Assembly: GCA_965368185.1 (NCBI GenBank)
Contig: CBDULZ010000001.1
Location: forward strand, 62,001-126,000
Direction: 5' to 3'
Length of the DNA: 64,000 nt
Source of the DNA: Kriegella sp965368185
GTDB taxonomy: Bacteria > Bacteroidota > Bacteroidia > Flavobacteriales > Flavobacteriaceae
Positions 52,938-62,677 of this stretch are shown here, piece after piece (positions within the stretch are counted from its first letter, which is position 1; each line of letters opens with the position of its first letter). The notes beneath the pieces are model-generated. The model ran no database searches. It was given only the letters and a program-made list of their open reading frames with translations, and was not told the DNA's origin. Made by a program: the position numbers and the translations under genes.

Positions 52938-55178
52938 ATGAAAATCAAAAGATTCTTAGTTTTTCTTTTTTTTATTTTCAACGTACTTTATTCATCCGCC
53001 CAGAATAGTACTACGGATCAGCAGAAGGACACACTAGAGTTACTTATTGACAAATCAAACGATGCTTACGAATCGTACAATTACAAAGATGCCATTAAAT
53101 ACACATCTATCCTCATTGATAAAAGCCAAGAGTACCATGATGATTACCATAGTTTTTTGGCATATGATCTTTTAGGAGGAATCTATTCTGAAACTGATGA
53201 TAGCATCCAAGGCAGAATCTTCTCTGAAAAAGCCCTGGAAATAGCAAGAGCCACAAAAGTTGATAGTCTTATTGCCTGGGGCTCTTTAAACCTGGCGATT
53301 CTATATTCTGACAATGTAAGAACCTATGATAAAGCGATACGCTTTTTTAAGGAAAGTATTGCCATCAATGAAAAACTGGAAAACCTAGACCAAATTTATC
53401 TTATCTACATCAGTTTAGCTTGGACTTATTTAGATAACCAGCAGTTAGATGAAGCATTCATCATATTGAATAAAGCGGAATCCATTTCTCAAAAGAAAAA
53501 AGTTGATGCACTAAACAAACTCTATATTGAACTTTTATTCGGCCGGTATTATTACGCCACAGAAAACTATGTACAAGCAAAGACGCAACTTGAATCCATT
53601 AGAGAAATAGTAGATAAAGACTCCATTACAGACCTCGCCCTAGAAGTTTACGAAAATTTGGCAGAGGTATATCATAAAACCAATGACCCCCAGAATGCTT
53701 TTATAAGTCTCAAAAAATATAACCTGTACAAGCAAAAAGCATATACGGTCGAAAAAATTGAGGAAACGGAAAAAGCTAGGGCCAAATTTGATTTAAAACA
53801 GGCCCAAAACGAGTTAAAGACCGCAATAAAGGACAACGCATATTCCGATGAGCTTATTTCGAAATCAAAATCACTTACCGCAATCCTTATTGCGGCTACG
53901 GTAATCCTAATGATTGCCTTACTTGGTTTTTTCTTGTTCTTTAGAATACGTAAAAAATATATCACCCACCTCAAAGAATACAATCAAGAACTGATCATTG
54001 CTAAAGAAAAAGCCGAAAAGCTTTCAAAAGTGCAAACCAAATTTCTTTCTACCGTCAGTCATGAACTACGCACGCCTCTTTATGGTGTCATAGGTATTTC
54101 GACACTTTTAAAGGAAGACGAAAAACTTAAGGCTTATGAAGATGATTTGGAATCACTTAAATTTTCCGCGGATTATTTGCTTGCGCTAATCAACGATGTT
54201 TTACTTATCAGCAAGATGGATGCCGAGGCTATAAAATTATCCAAAACTCCATATCAATTAGACAACCTGATCAATAATATTACACGTTCTTTTGAATATA
54301 GCTTGGAGCAAAACAAGAACAGATTACATGTACAAATAGATGAAAAAATACCGAATTCACTGATTGGCGACCCCATACGACTTTCACAAATATTGATGAA
54401 TTTGGTCGGGAATGCCCTGAAATTCACCAAAGCCGGAAATGTCTGGATAGTTTTGAACCTTGAAACAGTTTCAAAAAATGGTTTCTATAAAACCTGTTTC
54501 TCCATTAAAGACGACGGCCCGGGTATTCCTCTAGACAAACAGGAAGTAATTTTCCATGAGTTTATACAGGTGGAAAATGCAAACCACAGTTATACAGGGA
54601 CCGGACTTGGCTTGGCCATTGTAAAAAAATTATTGAAGCTCTACAACAGCAAAATTCACGTCGTGAGTGTGCCAGAACAAGGTTCTGAATTCAGTTTCTC
54701 CATAACACTCAGAAAAAACACGATTACAAACGAGGAACACAATCTTCAAGACGGTGCGTCTACCGATATTGACAAAACCTGGCTAAACGGACAGAAACAT
54801 ATTCTGATTGTAGATGACAACAAAATAAATCAAAAAATAACTCAAAAAATACTAGAGAAATACAACATAAAATCAAGTCTTGCCAATGATGGGGAACAGG
54901 CTATAGACATGAGCCGGGCAAATAAATACGACGTGATTTTGATGGATATCAACATGCCCAAAATAAACGGAATCGAGGCTGCCATTATGATACGGAAATT
55001 TGACAAGCACATCCCGATAATCGCCTTGACCGCCGTGGAGCTTGATGAAATGCGGGCAGAAATTACGAATTCCGGCATAAACGATATCGTACACAAACCC
55101 TATGACAGAACCGAATTTATTAAGATCATTGTTAAAAATTTACAGAATGAACAAGTAGATTATTCGAAGTCAACCTAA
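52938..55178 (+). CDS. TPR-containing hybrid histidine kinase/response regulator
   Basis: 746 residues. Signal peptide (about 1-22, ending YSSAQ); periplasmic tetratricopeptide repeats (about 30-280, e.g. AYESYNYKDAIKYTSILIDKS, AIRFFKESIAINEKLENLD); one transmembrane helix (about 312-335). HisKA follows (phospho-His in FLSTVSHELRTPLYGVIG), then HATPase with N, G1 and G2 boxes (LMNLVGNALKF, DDGPGIP, GTGLGLAIVKKL). A C-terminal receiver (ILIVDDNKINQ, phospho-Asp in VILMDINMP) ends the protein. There is no output DNA-binding domain, so it probably signals through a phosphorelay. Its ligand is unknown. Confidence 0.94.
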   Translation: MKIKRFLVFLFFIFNVLYSSAQNSTTDQQKDTLELLIDKSNDAYESYNYKDAIKYTSILIDKSQEYHDDYHSFLAYDLLGGIYSETDDSIQGRIFSEKALEIARATKVDSLIAWGSLNLAILYSDNVRTYDKAIRFFKESIAINEKLENLDQIYLIYISLAWTYLDNQQLDEAFIILNKAESISQKKKVDALNKLYIELLFGRYYYATENYVQAKTQLESIREIVDKDSITDLALEVYENLAEVYHKTNDPQNAFISLKKYNLYKQKAYTVEKIEETEKARAKFDLKQAQNELKTAIKDNAYSDELISKSKSLTAILIAATVILMIALLGFFLFFRIRKKYITHLKEYNQELIIAKEKAEKLSKVQTKFLSTVSHELRTPLYGVIGISTLLKEDEKLKAYEDDLESLKFSADYLLALINDVLLISKMDAEAIKLSKTPYQLDNLINNITRSFEYSLEQNKNRLHVQIDEKIPNSLIGDPIRLSQILMNLVGNALKFTKAGNVWIVLNLETVSKNGFYKTCFSIKDDGPGIPLDKQEVIFHEFIQVENANHSYTGTGLGLAIVKKLLKLYNSKIHVVSVPEQGSEFSFSITLRKNTITNEEHNLQDGASTDIDKTWLNGQKHILIVDDNKINQKITQKILEKYNIKSSLANDGEQAIDMSRANKYDVILMDINMPKINGIEAAIMIRKFDKHIPIIALTAVELDEMRAEITNSGINDIVHKPYDRTEFIKIIVKNLQNEQVDYSKST

Positions 55179-55237
55179 GTACCATCATTAGAATATGTTC
55201 CCTTCTATTTTTTTATCACTACCCTAATCGATTAGTA

Positions 55238-55582
55238 ATGCCCAAATACCATATTTACGTAATAGAACTATCTAAACGGGTGTTTACGGAACACCGCAGG
55301 TTTCGTGAGGCGAATCCACAATTTAACGGGATACTTGAATGTTTGTATGTAGGGATGACCAGCAAAACCCCAAAAGAACGTTTTGAACAGCATAAATCGG
55401 GGTATATTAATAAAAAAGGATATAATCTCTCAGCTAGTATTGTAAAAAAATATGGCTCCTATCTACGTCCCAGTCTTTACAACCATATCAAGCCACTGCA
55501 TACACGGGCAGAAGCCTTGAAAATGGAAAAAACCTTAGCTCTCGAATTACGTCGAAAACGCTATGCCGTGTGGTTTAATTAA
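55238..55582 (+). CDS. Small GIY-YIG-like domain protein
   Basis: 114 residues. HIYVIELSK...LECLYVGMTSKTPKERFEQHKSG has the hydrophobic-Tyr-Val-Gly and Arg-Phe-x-x-His spacing of GIY-YIG endonuclease folds; the C-terminal ALKMEKTLALELRRKRYAVW supplies a Glu in the usual catalytic-helix place. The first Tyr pair is less canonical (HIYVIE). Function unknown; possibly a repair or RNA nuclease. It lies between the kinase and the deaminase genes. Confidence 0.72.
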   Translation: MPKYHIYVIELSKRVFTEHRRFREANPQFNGILECLYVGMTSKTPKERFEQHKSGYINKKGYNLSASIVKKYGSYLRPSLYNHIKPLHTRAEALKMEKTLALELRRKRYAVWFN

Positions 55583-55763
55583 ACAGAAAAATCATTTTAA
55601 ATTTGTAAAAACAGACTATCCAGCTTCCTGAAAATTTCATAAATTTAATCATTGACCAAGATGTACCGCTTAACTTTGAATAAACTTAAGCGAAGGTGAA
55701 TCTAGTCGTATTGTTCTTAACAAGCCCCTAAAAAAGATTATAATCCAACGAAACATAAAAAAG

Positions 55764-56240
55764 ATGGCATCCGAAGACAGAAAATTTATGAGACGTGCCA
55801 TTCAACTGGCGGTTGAAGGAATGAATAGTGATTTAGGAGGTCCTTTCGGCGCGGTCATCGTTAAGAATAATTCGATTATTGCAGAAGGCAACAATAATGT
55901 TACTTCAAAGAACGACCCCACGGCCCATGCCGAAGTAGTAGCCATTCGAAAGGCCTGCGAAAAACTTTCTTCGTTCCAGCTTGAGGGCTGCACCATCTAT
56001 ACCTCTTGTGAACCTTGTCCCATGTGTTTGGGAGCAATTTATTGGGCTCGGCCTGACCGTGTTGTTTATGGTTGTGATCGTCAAGACGCGGCCAACATTG
56101 ACTTCGACGATCAATTTATCTACGACGAACTTAAGGTCAATATGAGCGATCGAAAAATTCCTTTCCAACAACTATTGCAAGAGGAAGCCGTTACCGTTTT
56201 CGAAGCTTGGGACACTAAAAATGACCGGACCTTATATTAA
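55764..56240 (+). CDS. Nucleoside/guanine deaminase (CDA fold)
   Basis: 158 residues. Zinc ligands and catalytic Glu in TAHAEVVAIR and EPCPMCLGAIYWAR; the C-terminal segment QDAANIDFDDQFIYDEL matches the guanine-deaminase subgroup rather than the tRNA adenosine deaminase TadA. Probably converts guanine to xanthine in purine salvage. Convergent with the next receptor gene (21 bp between stops). Confidence 0.9.
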   Translation: MASEDRKFMRRAIQLAVEGMNSDLGGPFGAVIVKNNSIIAEGNNNVTSKNDPTAHAEVVAIRKACEKLSSFQLEGCTIYTSCEPCPMCLGAIYWARPDRVVYGCDRQDAANIDFDDQFIYDELKVNMSDRKIPFQQLLQEEAVTVFEAWDTKNDRTLY

Positions 56241-56261
56241 AGGGTCGAATTACCAGCCATT

Positions 56262-59075
56262 CTAAAACTGATATCCCAGTTTTAACATTGCTCCCCTTGG
56301 CAGTATGGGTACCACTACAAAACTAGCATCCGGGTTATCTTGAATAAACTGCCCTGTAGCCCCATTGGCACTTGCACCAAAACTGTTGGCTCCAAAGAAA
56401 TTGGCCAAGCCTTCCGAATTAAAAAGATTGGTCACCAATACATCGGCCGAAAGATATTTACTAATCGCATAGCCGATTCCTAAATTAAAAATACTATAGG
56501 CCGGTAATTGAAATGCATTGGCAACGTTGCCTTCACGTTCGCCCATAAACTGCCATTTGAGAAAGGTATTAAATTTGTTCTTATGGTATTCCGTACTAAG
56601 ATTGAACATCAACTTCGGATTAAAAGGAAGTTGGTTATCGGAAAAGTCCGTGGTACTATCATCAGCTGCATCCACCGTTCCTGCGGCATCATAGACTGCC
56701 CATTTTGTAGCTATCGGATTTTGTAGGGTTCCGTTAAACCTAAAAGTCAGTGATGAAATTGGTGTATAGGCACTCTCCCACTCCACCCCTATTGTTCGTG
56801 AGTTATTGAATTGCACCGGAGTATAAAAAACACTGCCATCTTCGGGATCGAATTCAAAACTGGCAACTCCAATATCCTTTAATTGGCTCCAAAAAGCTGT
56901 AGTGGTAAATGAAAAATCCGTTTGGTTCCATTTCAAGCCAATTTCGGCTTGTTTGATTTTTTGAATCTCCCCTTTTTGATTGATCGGTACATTCGAAAAA
57001 TTATTGAAGTAATAATTCAGTTCAGGGGCCTTGTTTCCCGAGGAAAAACGGGCGAATAGTGCCGCTTCTTCCTGCAAACGATAATTAAGTCCGGCAGAAT
57101 ACGAAAGATATCCGTAAGTGTAATCAAAAGTATCCTGTTCCCCCGTAGAAATGAGTATGCCATTATCATAAGCCGTGGTAGGGTCTCCGTCATAACCACC
57201 ATTTTTCTGAAAGGGCGCTGATCGATCCTTTGACCCTTTGTGGCCGATAGTTTCGTAACGCAGGCCTATATCAAGATGAAACCTATCTTGGACTTCCCAA
57301 CGGTCGTTGATAAAACCCGCAATTTGTTTGGCATCGGCTTGAGAAACATCGTAAAACAATCCCCCATAATTACTCAAACCGTGGGTGTCGGACAAAGCAA
57401 GTATCGGTTCACCCGGATTTTCAAGAGTAACCTGTAACATTCTGGGATTCGGCTCATAGGTCACATACCCAAAACTACCCTGAGTAAACAAGGAGGTGTC
57501 AGCAAAACCAGAGGCCAGTCCCATGGTCAAATCATGGTTTTCTGCTTTTTTGCGCAAAGTTAATTGATTGACCAATTCGTCAGTACTATTCTGTTTCAAC
57601 CACGAAGCGGTTCCCATAATAGCGTCATTGGGTAAAGTGCCTTGCCCCAGATATTGTATGGATTCACCGGCCAAAATTCCACTATTGTCCAAACGGGCGA
57701 GTTCGGTACCCGATCGGGCATCATTGAAAACCACTTGCCCAATAGGAAACTGTGCCCCGCTTATGAAATAAGCCAAGGGGTCGTTCAAAGAAACAAAAGC
57801 ATTACTGATGGAAGTCTGCCAGTTCGCATTTTTATGTGCGTATTTTATTCCGAACCGTAATGACCACGCATTACCGAGGTCTTGGAGAATATCGGCGCCG
57901 AAAGCCCTATCTTGGGCGTGTAGTCCTTGGGATGGATCAAAACTGTTCGTCGCCCCTTCATTCAGTCTTCGGCCGTCGGGAACATTGGCCTCGAAACTAG
58001 GCATCATTAGAGCCGTGGAATTAAAATCTTGCCCAAACGCCGCGTATGGGTCATTCCAATCCATTGCTGCCACCCCGGTCCAGCGGTTGGTAAAGTCATC
58101 CAACACTTTGGCATAAAACTTAAAATAGCCCCTCTGCGTTTTTTTAATGACGTTTGCTCTGAACTGTCCTCCTTTACTAAAGGTAAAATCAACATCTCGG
58201 GCACCATCATCGTGGCGATAATGACCGCCTGCATTAAAGAACCAATCATTGCCCAATGGTCCGCCAATATTCCCATCGATACGATACAGCGGGTTGCCTT
58301 TCCCTTGAACCCCACCTTGAAGTTGTATTTCACCCCCGAATTGATCCCGAGGTCCATGGGAAATAAAATTAAAGATGCCACCCGGCCCGTTAATGGCGGT
58401 AATCGCAGCACTTCCTCCCCTGATTGCCTCTACCCTTTCCGTTGTTAAATCGACGCGATGAAAGATTTCAGGGGAATAGTAGGAATGTTGCACCAAACTG
58501 ACCGGAAGCCCATCTTCCTGTAAAGAGATGTAATACCAGCCCATATCGTCTTCAGCGGAAGCGGATATTCCTCGAGCATATACTTTGGTAAAAACTTCGC
58601 CAGCAGAAGGATCGGTAAAAGTTCCCGGAATAGCCTGTAAAAGGTCGGCCGTGCCTCTGGGAAATGCCTTTTGCAAAGCTGCAGACTCTATAGTGGTGAT
58701 TGCCGTACTCGATTCCAATTGTATTCTAGGATCAAAGGTTCCGGTCACTACTACACTTTGTAGATTGAGCAAATCATCTTCCAAGCTAAACGAAAGATCA
58801 AGATCTTCTTTTCCCACTACGATGGTATCACGGTAAGTCTTGGCGCCCAGATAGGTTATCGTCAAAACATAGTCGCCCTGGGTAACATTGGGTATCTCAA
58901 AAAGACCTTGTAAATCAGTAATGCCAAAATGAATCGAAGGCTGCAGGGTCACGTGGGCACCTGGCAAAGGTTCTCCCCGCAAATCTTTAACTTCCCCTTT
59001 TACCAACGCTTGCGCCATCAGTGCATGCTGCAATCCGAAAATCGTTGCAAGCAAAAAAATAAATTTCCTACTCAT
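56262..59075 (-). CDS. TonB-dependent receptor, stand-alone, with carboxypeptidase regulatory domain
   Basis: 937 residues. Signal peptide (about 1-20, ending LMAQA), CarboxypepD_reg domain (about 24-100, VKGEVKDLRGEPLPGAHVTL), plug starting VVVTGTFDPRIQLESSTAITTI with the Asp/Glu-rich DGLPVSL and RVEAIRGGSAAI segments, then a barrel ending KLGYQF. No SusD partner, so not a standard glycan Sus pair. It is divergent from the Tat oxidoreductase operon and may import that pathway's substrate; this is inference from position. The -7 box TATATTTG precedes it. Confidence 0.9.
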   Translation of the reverse strand: MSRKFIFLLATIFGLQHALMAQALVKGEVKDLRGEPLPGAHVTLQPSIHFGITDLQGLFEIPNVTQGDYVLTITYLGAKTYRDTIVVGKEDLDLSFSLEDDLLNLQSVVVTGTFDPRIQLESSTAITTIESAALQKAFPRGTADLLQAIPGTFTDPSAGEVFTKVYARGISASAEDDMGWYYISLQEDGLPVSLVQHSYYSPEIFHRVDLTTERVEAIRGGSAAITAINGPGGIFNFISHGPRDQFGGEIQLQGGVQGKGNPLYRIDGNIGGPLGNDWFFNAGGHYRHDDGARDVDFTFSKGGQFRANVIKKTQRGYFKFYAKVLDDFTNRWTGVAAMDWNDPYAAFGQDFNSTALMMPSFEANVPDGRRLNEGATNSFDPSQGLHAQDRAFGADILQDLGNAWSLRFGIKYAHKNANWQTSISNAFVSLNDPLAYFISGAQFPIGQVVFNDARSGTELARLDNSGILAGESIQYLGQGTLPNDAIMGTASWLKQNSTDELVNQLTLRKKAENHDLTMGLASGFADTSLFTQGSFGYVTYEPNPRMLQVTLENPGEPILALSDTHGLSNYGGLFYDVSQADAKQIAGFINDRWEVQDRFHLDIGLRYETIGHKGSKDRSAPFQKNGGYDGDPTTAYDNGILISTGEQDTFDYTYGYLSYSAGLNYRLQEEAALFARFSSGNKAPELNYYFNNFSNVPINQKGEIQKIKQAEIGLKWNQTDFSFTTTAFWSQLKDIGVASFEFDPEDGSVFYTPVQFNNSRTIGVEWESAYTPISSLTFRFNGTLQNPIATKWAVYDAAGTVDAADDSTTDFSDNQLPFNPKLMFNLSTEYHKNKFNTFLKWQFMGEREGNVANAFQLPAYSIFNLGIGYAISKYLSADVLVTNLFNSEGLANFFGANSFGASANGATGQFIQDNPDASFVVVPILPRGAMLKLGYQF

Positions 59076-59441
59076 CTTACTTCTTGTTCAGAAAGCAAAT
59101 ATATTAACCCTAATACTTTTGACCTTACAGGAATGGCTATTAATTCTATATATGTGTTGAAATGATAATTATATAATTTAAGAATTGCCCGAATGGTATT
59201 TACCTCATAATTTCAAAAGAACAACGATAAATATTTGGGTTACAACTTTATACATTTAAAAGTATTGCTTTTGAAAATTGTAATCGATAACACAAATAGA
59301 ATTTTCTACATAAACCTCACAAAACTAATTCACTATATTTTTAGCTTAAAGCCAAAAAAATACATAAATTTCAAGCTGATTAAATAGAAAATTAATAGGA
59401 TACTTACCAATTTCACAAGAATAAATTCAAAAAGGAAAGGA
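59076..59441. other. 366-bp divergent regulatory gap between the TonB receptor and the oxidoreductase operon
   Basis: No gene. It has the receptor's -7 box at 59096 and is otherwise AT-rich. No clear -7 box precedes the first oxidoreductase gene. A shared regulator site is plausible but none is recognisable. Confidence 0.5.
59096..59103 (-). promoter_or_regulatory. -7 promoter box of the stand-alone TonB receptor gene
   Basis: TATATTTG on the minus strand matches TAnnTTTG, 20 bp before the ATG. Confidence 0.65.
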
Positions 59442-60797
59442 ATGGGCAAAAATGGGAATTCACGACGCAAATTTATAAAAAAAACCGCTGCCAGTTCGGC
59501 ACTATTCGTTGCTGGTGGCGTATTGCCCGGGTTCTCGGCCAAAAGCTATGGGCAGATTATTGGGGCCAACAAAAAAATCAATGTTTCAATGATGGGCGTA
59601 AACAGTCGCGGAAATGCGCTGGCCCAAAACTTTGCGAGTCAAGACAACTGTAACGTTATTCATATCTGTGACGTAGACAGTCGGGCAATTGCAAAGTGCT
59701 TGACTGCCGTGAAAGAACGCCAAGATGAAAAAATAAAAACATTTGAGGATTTTCGAAAATCATTGGAGAGTAAAGATGTTGACGCCCTGGTCATTGCCGC
59801 GCCTGACCACTGGCATGCCCCTGCTTCTTTATTGGCTATGGAGGCCGGAAAACATGTATATGTAGAGAAACCGTGTAGTCACAACCCCCATGAAGGTGAA
59901 ATTTTGGTCAGTGCTGCCGCCAAATATGGTAAGGTCATACAAATGGGTAACCAGCGTCGCTCTTGGCCTAATGTGGTTGCCGGTATCGAAGCTCTAAAAA
60001 GCGGGGCTATAGGCCGGGTATATTTTGGTAAATCTTGGTACACCAACAACCGGGCGTCGATCGGGGTCGGCAAAGAAGTAGAAGCTCCTGATTGGCTGAA
60101 TTGGGATCTTTGGCAAGGACCTGCTCCCCGCAAAAGTTATAAAGACAATATTGTGCACTATAATTGGCATTGGCTTTGGCACTGGGGAACTGGGGAAGCT
60201 TTAAACAACGGCACCCATATGATCGATCTTTTGCGCTGGGGAATGAACGTTGACTACCCCACGAAAGTTAGCTCCAATGGCGGGCGATATCGCTATAACG
60301 ATGATTGGGAAGCACCGGATACCCAGGTAATCAATCTCGATTTCGGCGATGATCTATCTATGACTTGGGAAGGTAGGAGCTGTAATGGAAAACAAATCGA
60401 GGGAAGCTCCGTAGGGGTCATCTTTTATGGTGAAAACGGAAGCCTATTTATTCCCAGTGGTGATAGCCATACAATTTTCGACTTGGATGGTGCGGTCGTA
60501 AAAGAAGCAAAACCAACTGAAGAAATCGATGCCAGAAATAAAAGTAATCCTGCAAAAAATTTGGATGCCTTTCACATTCAGAACATGTTCGATGCTATTG
60601 CCAATGGATCCAAATTACACGCCGATATCGATTCAGGCCACAAAAGCACCTTGTTAGTTCAGCTAGGAAACATTTCACAGCGGGTAGGACGCTCGTTGGA
60701 AATAAACCCAAAAAACGGACATATCATTGACGACGACGACGCACAAAAGCTTTGGAGCCGTTCGTATGAACCGGGCTGGGAGATGAAACTTTTGTAA
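59442..60797 (+). CDS. Tat-exported Gfo/Idh/MocA-family oxidoreductase
   Basis: 451 residues. Twin-arginine signal (NSRRKFIKKTAASSALFVAGG), so it is folded with its cofactor and exported. Rossmann region ISVSMMGVNSRGN, then the family EKP motif in VYVEKPCSHNPHEGE. The C-terminal beta-sheet domain has WHWLWHWGTGEALNNGTHMIDLLRWGM (His pair near the active site). It probably oxidises or reduces a sugar with tightly bound NAD(P). First gene of a cluster with a second exported oxidoreductase, DUF1080 and NagA-like genes. Confidence 0.9.
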   Translation: MGKNGNSRRKFIKKTAASSALFVAGGVLPGFSAKSYGQIIGANKKINVSMMGVNSRGNALAQNFASQDNCNVIHICDVDSRAIAKCLTAVKERQDEKIKTFEDFRKSLESKDVDALVIAAPDHWHAPASLLAMEAGKHVYVEKPCSHNPHEGEILVSAAAKYGKVIQMGNQRRSWPNVVAGIEALKSGAIGRVYFGKSWYTNNRASIGVGKEVEAPDWLNWDLWQGPAPRKSYKDNIVHYNWHWLWHWGTGEALNNGTHMIDLLRWGMNVDYPTKVSSNGGRYRYNDDWEAPDTQVINLDFGDDLSMTWEGRSCNGKQIEGSSVGVIFYGENGSLFIPSGDSHTIFDLDGAVVKEAKPTEEIDARNKSNPAKNLDAFHIQNMFDAIANGSKLHADIDSGHKSTLLVQLGNISQRVGRSLEINPKNGHIIDDDDAQKLWSRSYEPGWEMKLL

Positions 60798-60824
60798 AGA
60801 CCTTCCAACAACACAGCAATCTAT

Positions 60825-61817
60825 ATGAAATCAAGAAGAACATTTGTAAAAAAAATGAGCAAAGGGGCTGCATTATCCACCTTGGCGTTCTCGTTACCCG
60901 CCCCTATATTTTCGCAACTAAAGCTTAATGAAAAGACGATGGCAAAACCAAAGATAATTGGAATAATAGGCGCTGAGAACTCCCATTCGATACACTTTGG
61001 GAAGATGTTCAATGTGGAAAGGGCATTCCCTGGATTCGAAGTCAAATATATTTGGGGAGAAAAGGATGAATTTGCCCAAACGACCAAAGAAAAGGGTTCA
61101 ATTCCTATTATTGTTAAAGACCCAAAGGAAATGATGGGAAAAATCGATGCCCTTATCGTAGACCACCGTCGTGGTGATATGCATCTAGAAGCTGCCACTC
61201 CCTTTGTTAAAGCGGGTGTACCTACTTTTATAGATAAACCTTTTTGTTTTAGTAGCGAAGCAGCGAAAAAATTTCTTAAAATGGCTGAGGATGTGGGAAC
61301 ACCCGTAACTTCTTACAGTTCGATTGCGCATAGTTTTGCTACCGAAGACATGAGAAAGCAGGTGGACGAAATAAAGGGTATCAACCAAATAACCTGTTAC
61401 GGTAAGGCCGATCTTAATTCCATTTATGGAGGGATTTATTTTTATGGTGTACATATGGTCGAGCCCCTTATTTATCTATTCGACGAAAAAGTAGTTTCGG
61501 CAAGAATCAATAAAAATGAGAAAGATAACTTGAATAGCACGGCTAGCTTGGTCTTTGAAGATGGAATGATGGCAACGCTGATAATCACTTCTAAAAAATA
61601 CGGTTGGCAGACCTTTATTGAAACTAACGAAGGTATTGTCGAATTAAAATCACGTGTAGAAAAAGTAGAGCCCGACAAGGCCTACGTAGATATGGTAAAA
61701 ATGTTCGAAACCGGAGTCGAACCGAGAAGTCACGAGAATATCATACACGGTATAGCGGTGCTAGAGGCGCTTTACAAGTCCTCAAGCTCAGGAAATTGGG
61801 AAACAGTAACTGCTTAA
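60825..61817 (+). CDS. Second Tat-exported Gfo/Idh/MocA-family oxidoreductase
   Basis: 330 residues. Twin-arginine signal (KSRRTFVKKMSKGAALSTLAFSL). Rossmann fold KPKIIGIIGAENSHS, the DKP variant of the EKP motif in FIDKPFCFSSEAAKKF, and a C-terminal domain with IYFYGVHMVEPLIYLFDEK. It lies 27 bp after the first oxidoreductase and abuts the DUF1080 gene, so it is co-transcribed. Divergent in sequence from its neighbour, suggesting a different step or partner. Confidence 0.88.
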   Translation: MKSRRTFVKKMSKGAALSTLAFSLPAPIFSQLKLNEKTMAKPKIIGIIGAENSHSIHFGKMFNVERAFPGFEVKYIWGEKDEFAQTTKEKGSIPIIVKDPKEMMGKIDALIVDHRRGDMHLEAATPFVKAGVPTFIDKPFCFSSEAAKKFLKMAEDVGTPVTSYSSIAHSFATEDMRKQVDEIKGINQITCYGKADLNSIYGGIYFYGVHMVEPLIYLFDEKVVSARINKNEKDNLNSTASLVFEDGMMATLIITSKKYGWQTFIETNEGIVELKSRVEKVEPDKAYVDMVKMFETGVEPRSHENIIHGIAVLEALYKSSSSGNWETVTA

Positions 61818-61818
61818 T

Positions 61819-62652
61819 ATGATTCCAATTTTGCCCAAAACATTTTGTTTTTCTTTTTTACTACTATCGATAACCTTGCTATCGCTAGGTTGTCAAGAAA
61901 AGGTCGAAAAAAAGTCGCAAGACATAGCGCACAGAACAATCAATACTGAAGACAACAGGCTTTCCGATAAAGAAGTTAATGAAGGCTGGAAGTTGTTGTT
62001 TGACGGGAAGACCTTTGAAGGTTGGCGCGGTATGGGGCGTAATTATGTTCAAAACGAACTTTGGAAAATTGAAAATGGTACCATACGAAAGGTAAACAGT
62101 AGCGAAGTACCTTCTGCGCCTGATGGAAAAGTTATTGAAGGCGGCGATTTGATGACCATTAAAACATTCAACAATTATGAACTGTACTTTGAATGGAAAA
62201 TACTAAAGGCTGGGAATACGGGAGTCAAGTATAATGTATCGGAAGACCTCTCTCAAAACTACGGTTCAAAATATTCGGCATTGGGTTTCGAATACCAACT
62301 CCTCGATGATGCCGACACGCTTTATGTAGGCAAGTTGAAACCTACCCAATACACGGGTAGCCTTTACGACATGGTTCCTCCTAAGAATGCCAAAACCAAT
62401 CGGGTAGGAACGTTTAATTCAAGCCGTATTCTTATTGACGGAAACCATGCGGAACATTGGCTGAACGGCGTAAAAGTGTTGGAATACGAATTTGGATCAA
62501 AGCACCTAGACTCCTTATTTCAATTGAGTAAATTCAAAGATTATTCAAATTTTATAGATAAGCGCAGCGGACACATTATCTTACAAAACCATAAAGATGA
62601 TGCATGGTTCAAGAATATAAAGATTCGTGAGCTGACATCAAGTTCACAATAA
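61819..62652 (+). CDS. DUF1080 family lipoprotein (3-keto-disaccharide hydrolase type)
   Basis: 277 residues. Lipoprotein signal (LLSITLLSLGCQEK, Cys about 25). DUF1080 concanavalin-like fold: NEGWKLLFDGKTFEGWRGMG, FEWKILKAGNTGVKYNV, GFEYQLLDD, SLYDMVPP, GHIILQNHKDDAWFKNIKIREL. Members of this family have been shown to cleave 3-keto-glycosides, working with Gfo/Idh/MocA oxidoreductases. It begins one base after the preceding stop. Confidence 0.9.
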   Translation: MIPILPKTFCFSFLLLSITLLSLGCQEKVEKKSQDIAHRTINTEDNRLSDKEVNEGWKLLFDGKTFEGWRGMGRNYVQNELWKIENGTIRKVNSSEVPSAPDGKVIEGGDLMTIKTFNNYELYFEWKILKAGNTGVKYNVSEDLSQNYGSKYSALGFEYQLLDDADTLYVGKLKPTQYTGSLYDMVPPKNAKTNRVGTFNSSRILIDGNHAEHWLNGVKVLEYEFGSKHLDSLFQLSKFKDYSNFIDKRSGHIILQNHKDDAWFKNIKIRELTSSSQ

Positions 62653-62677
62653 CCAGGCATCAACCAAAATCTTAAAA

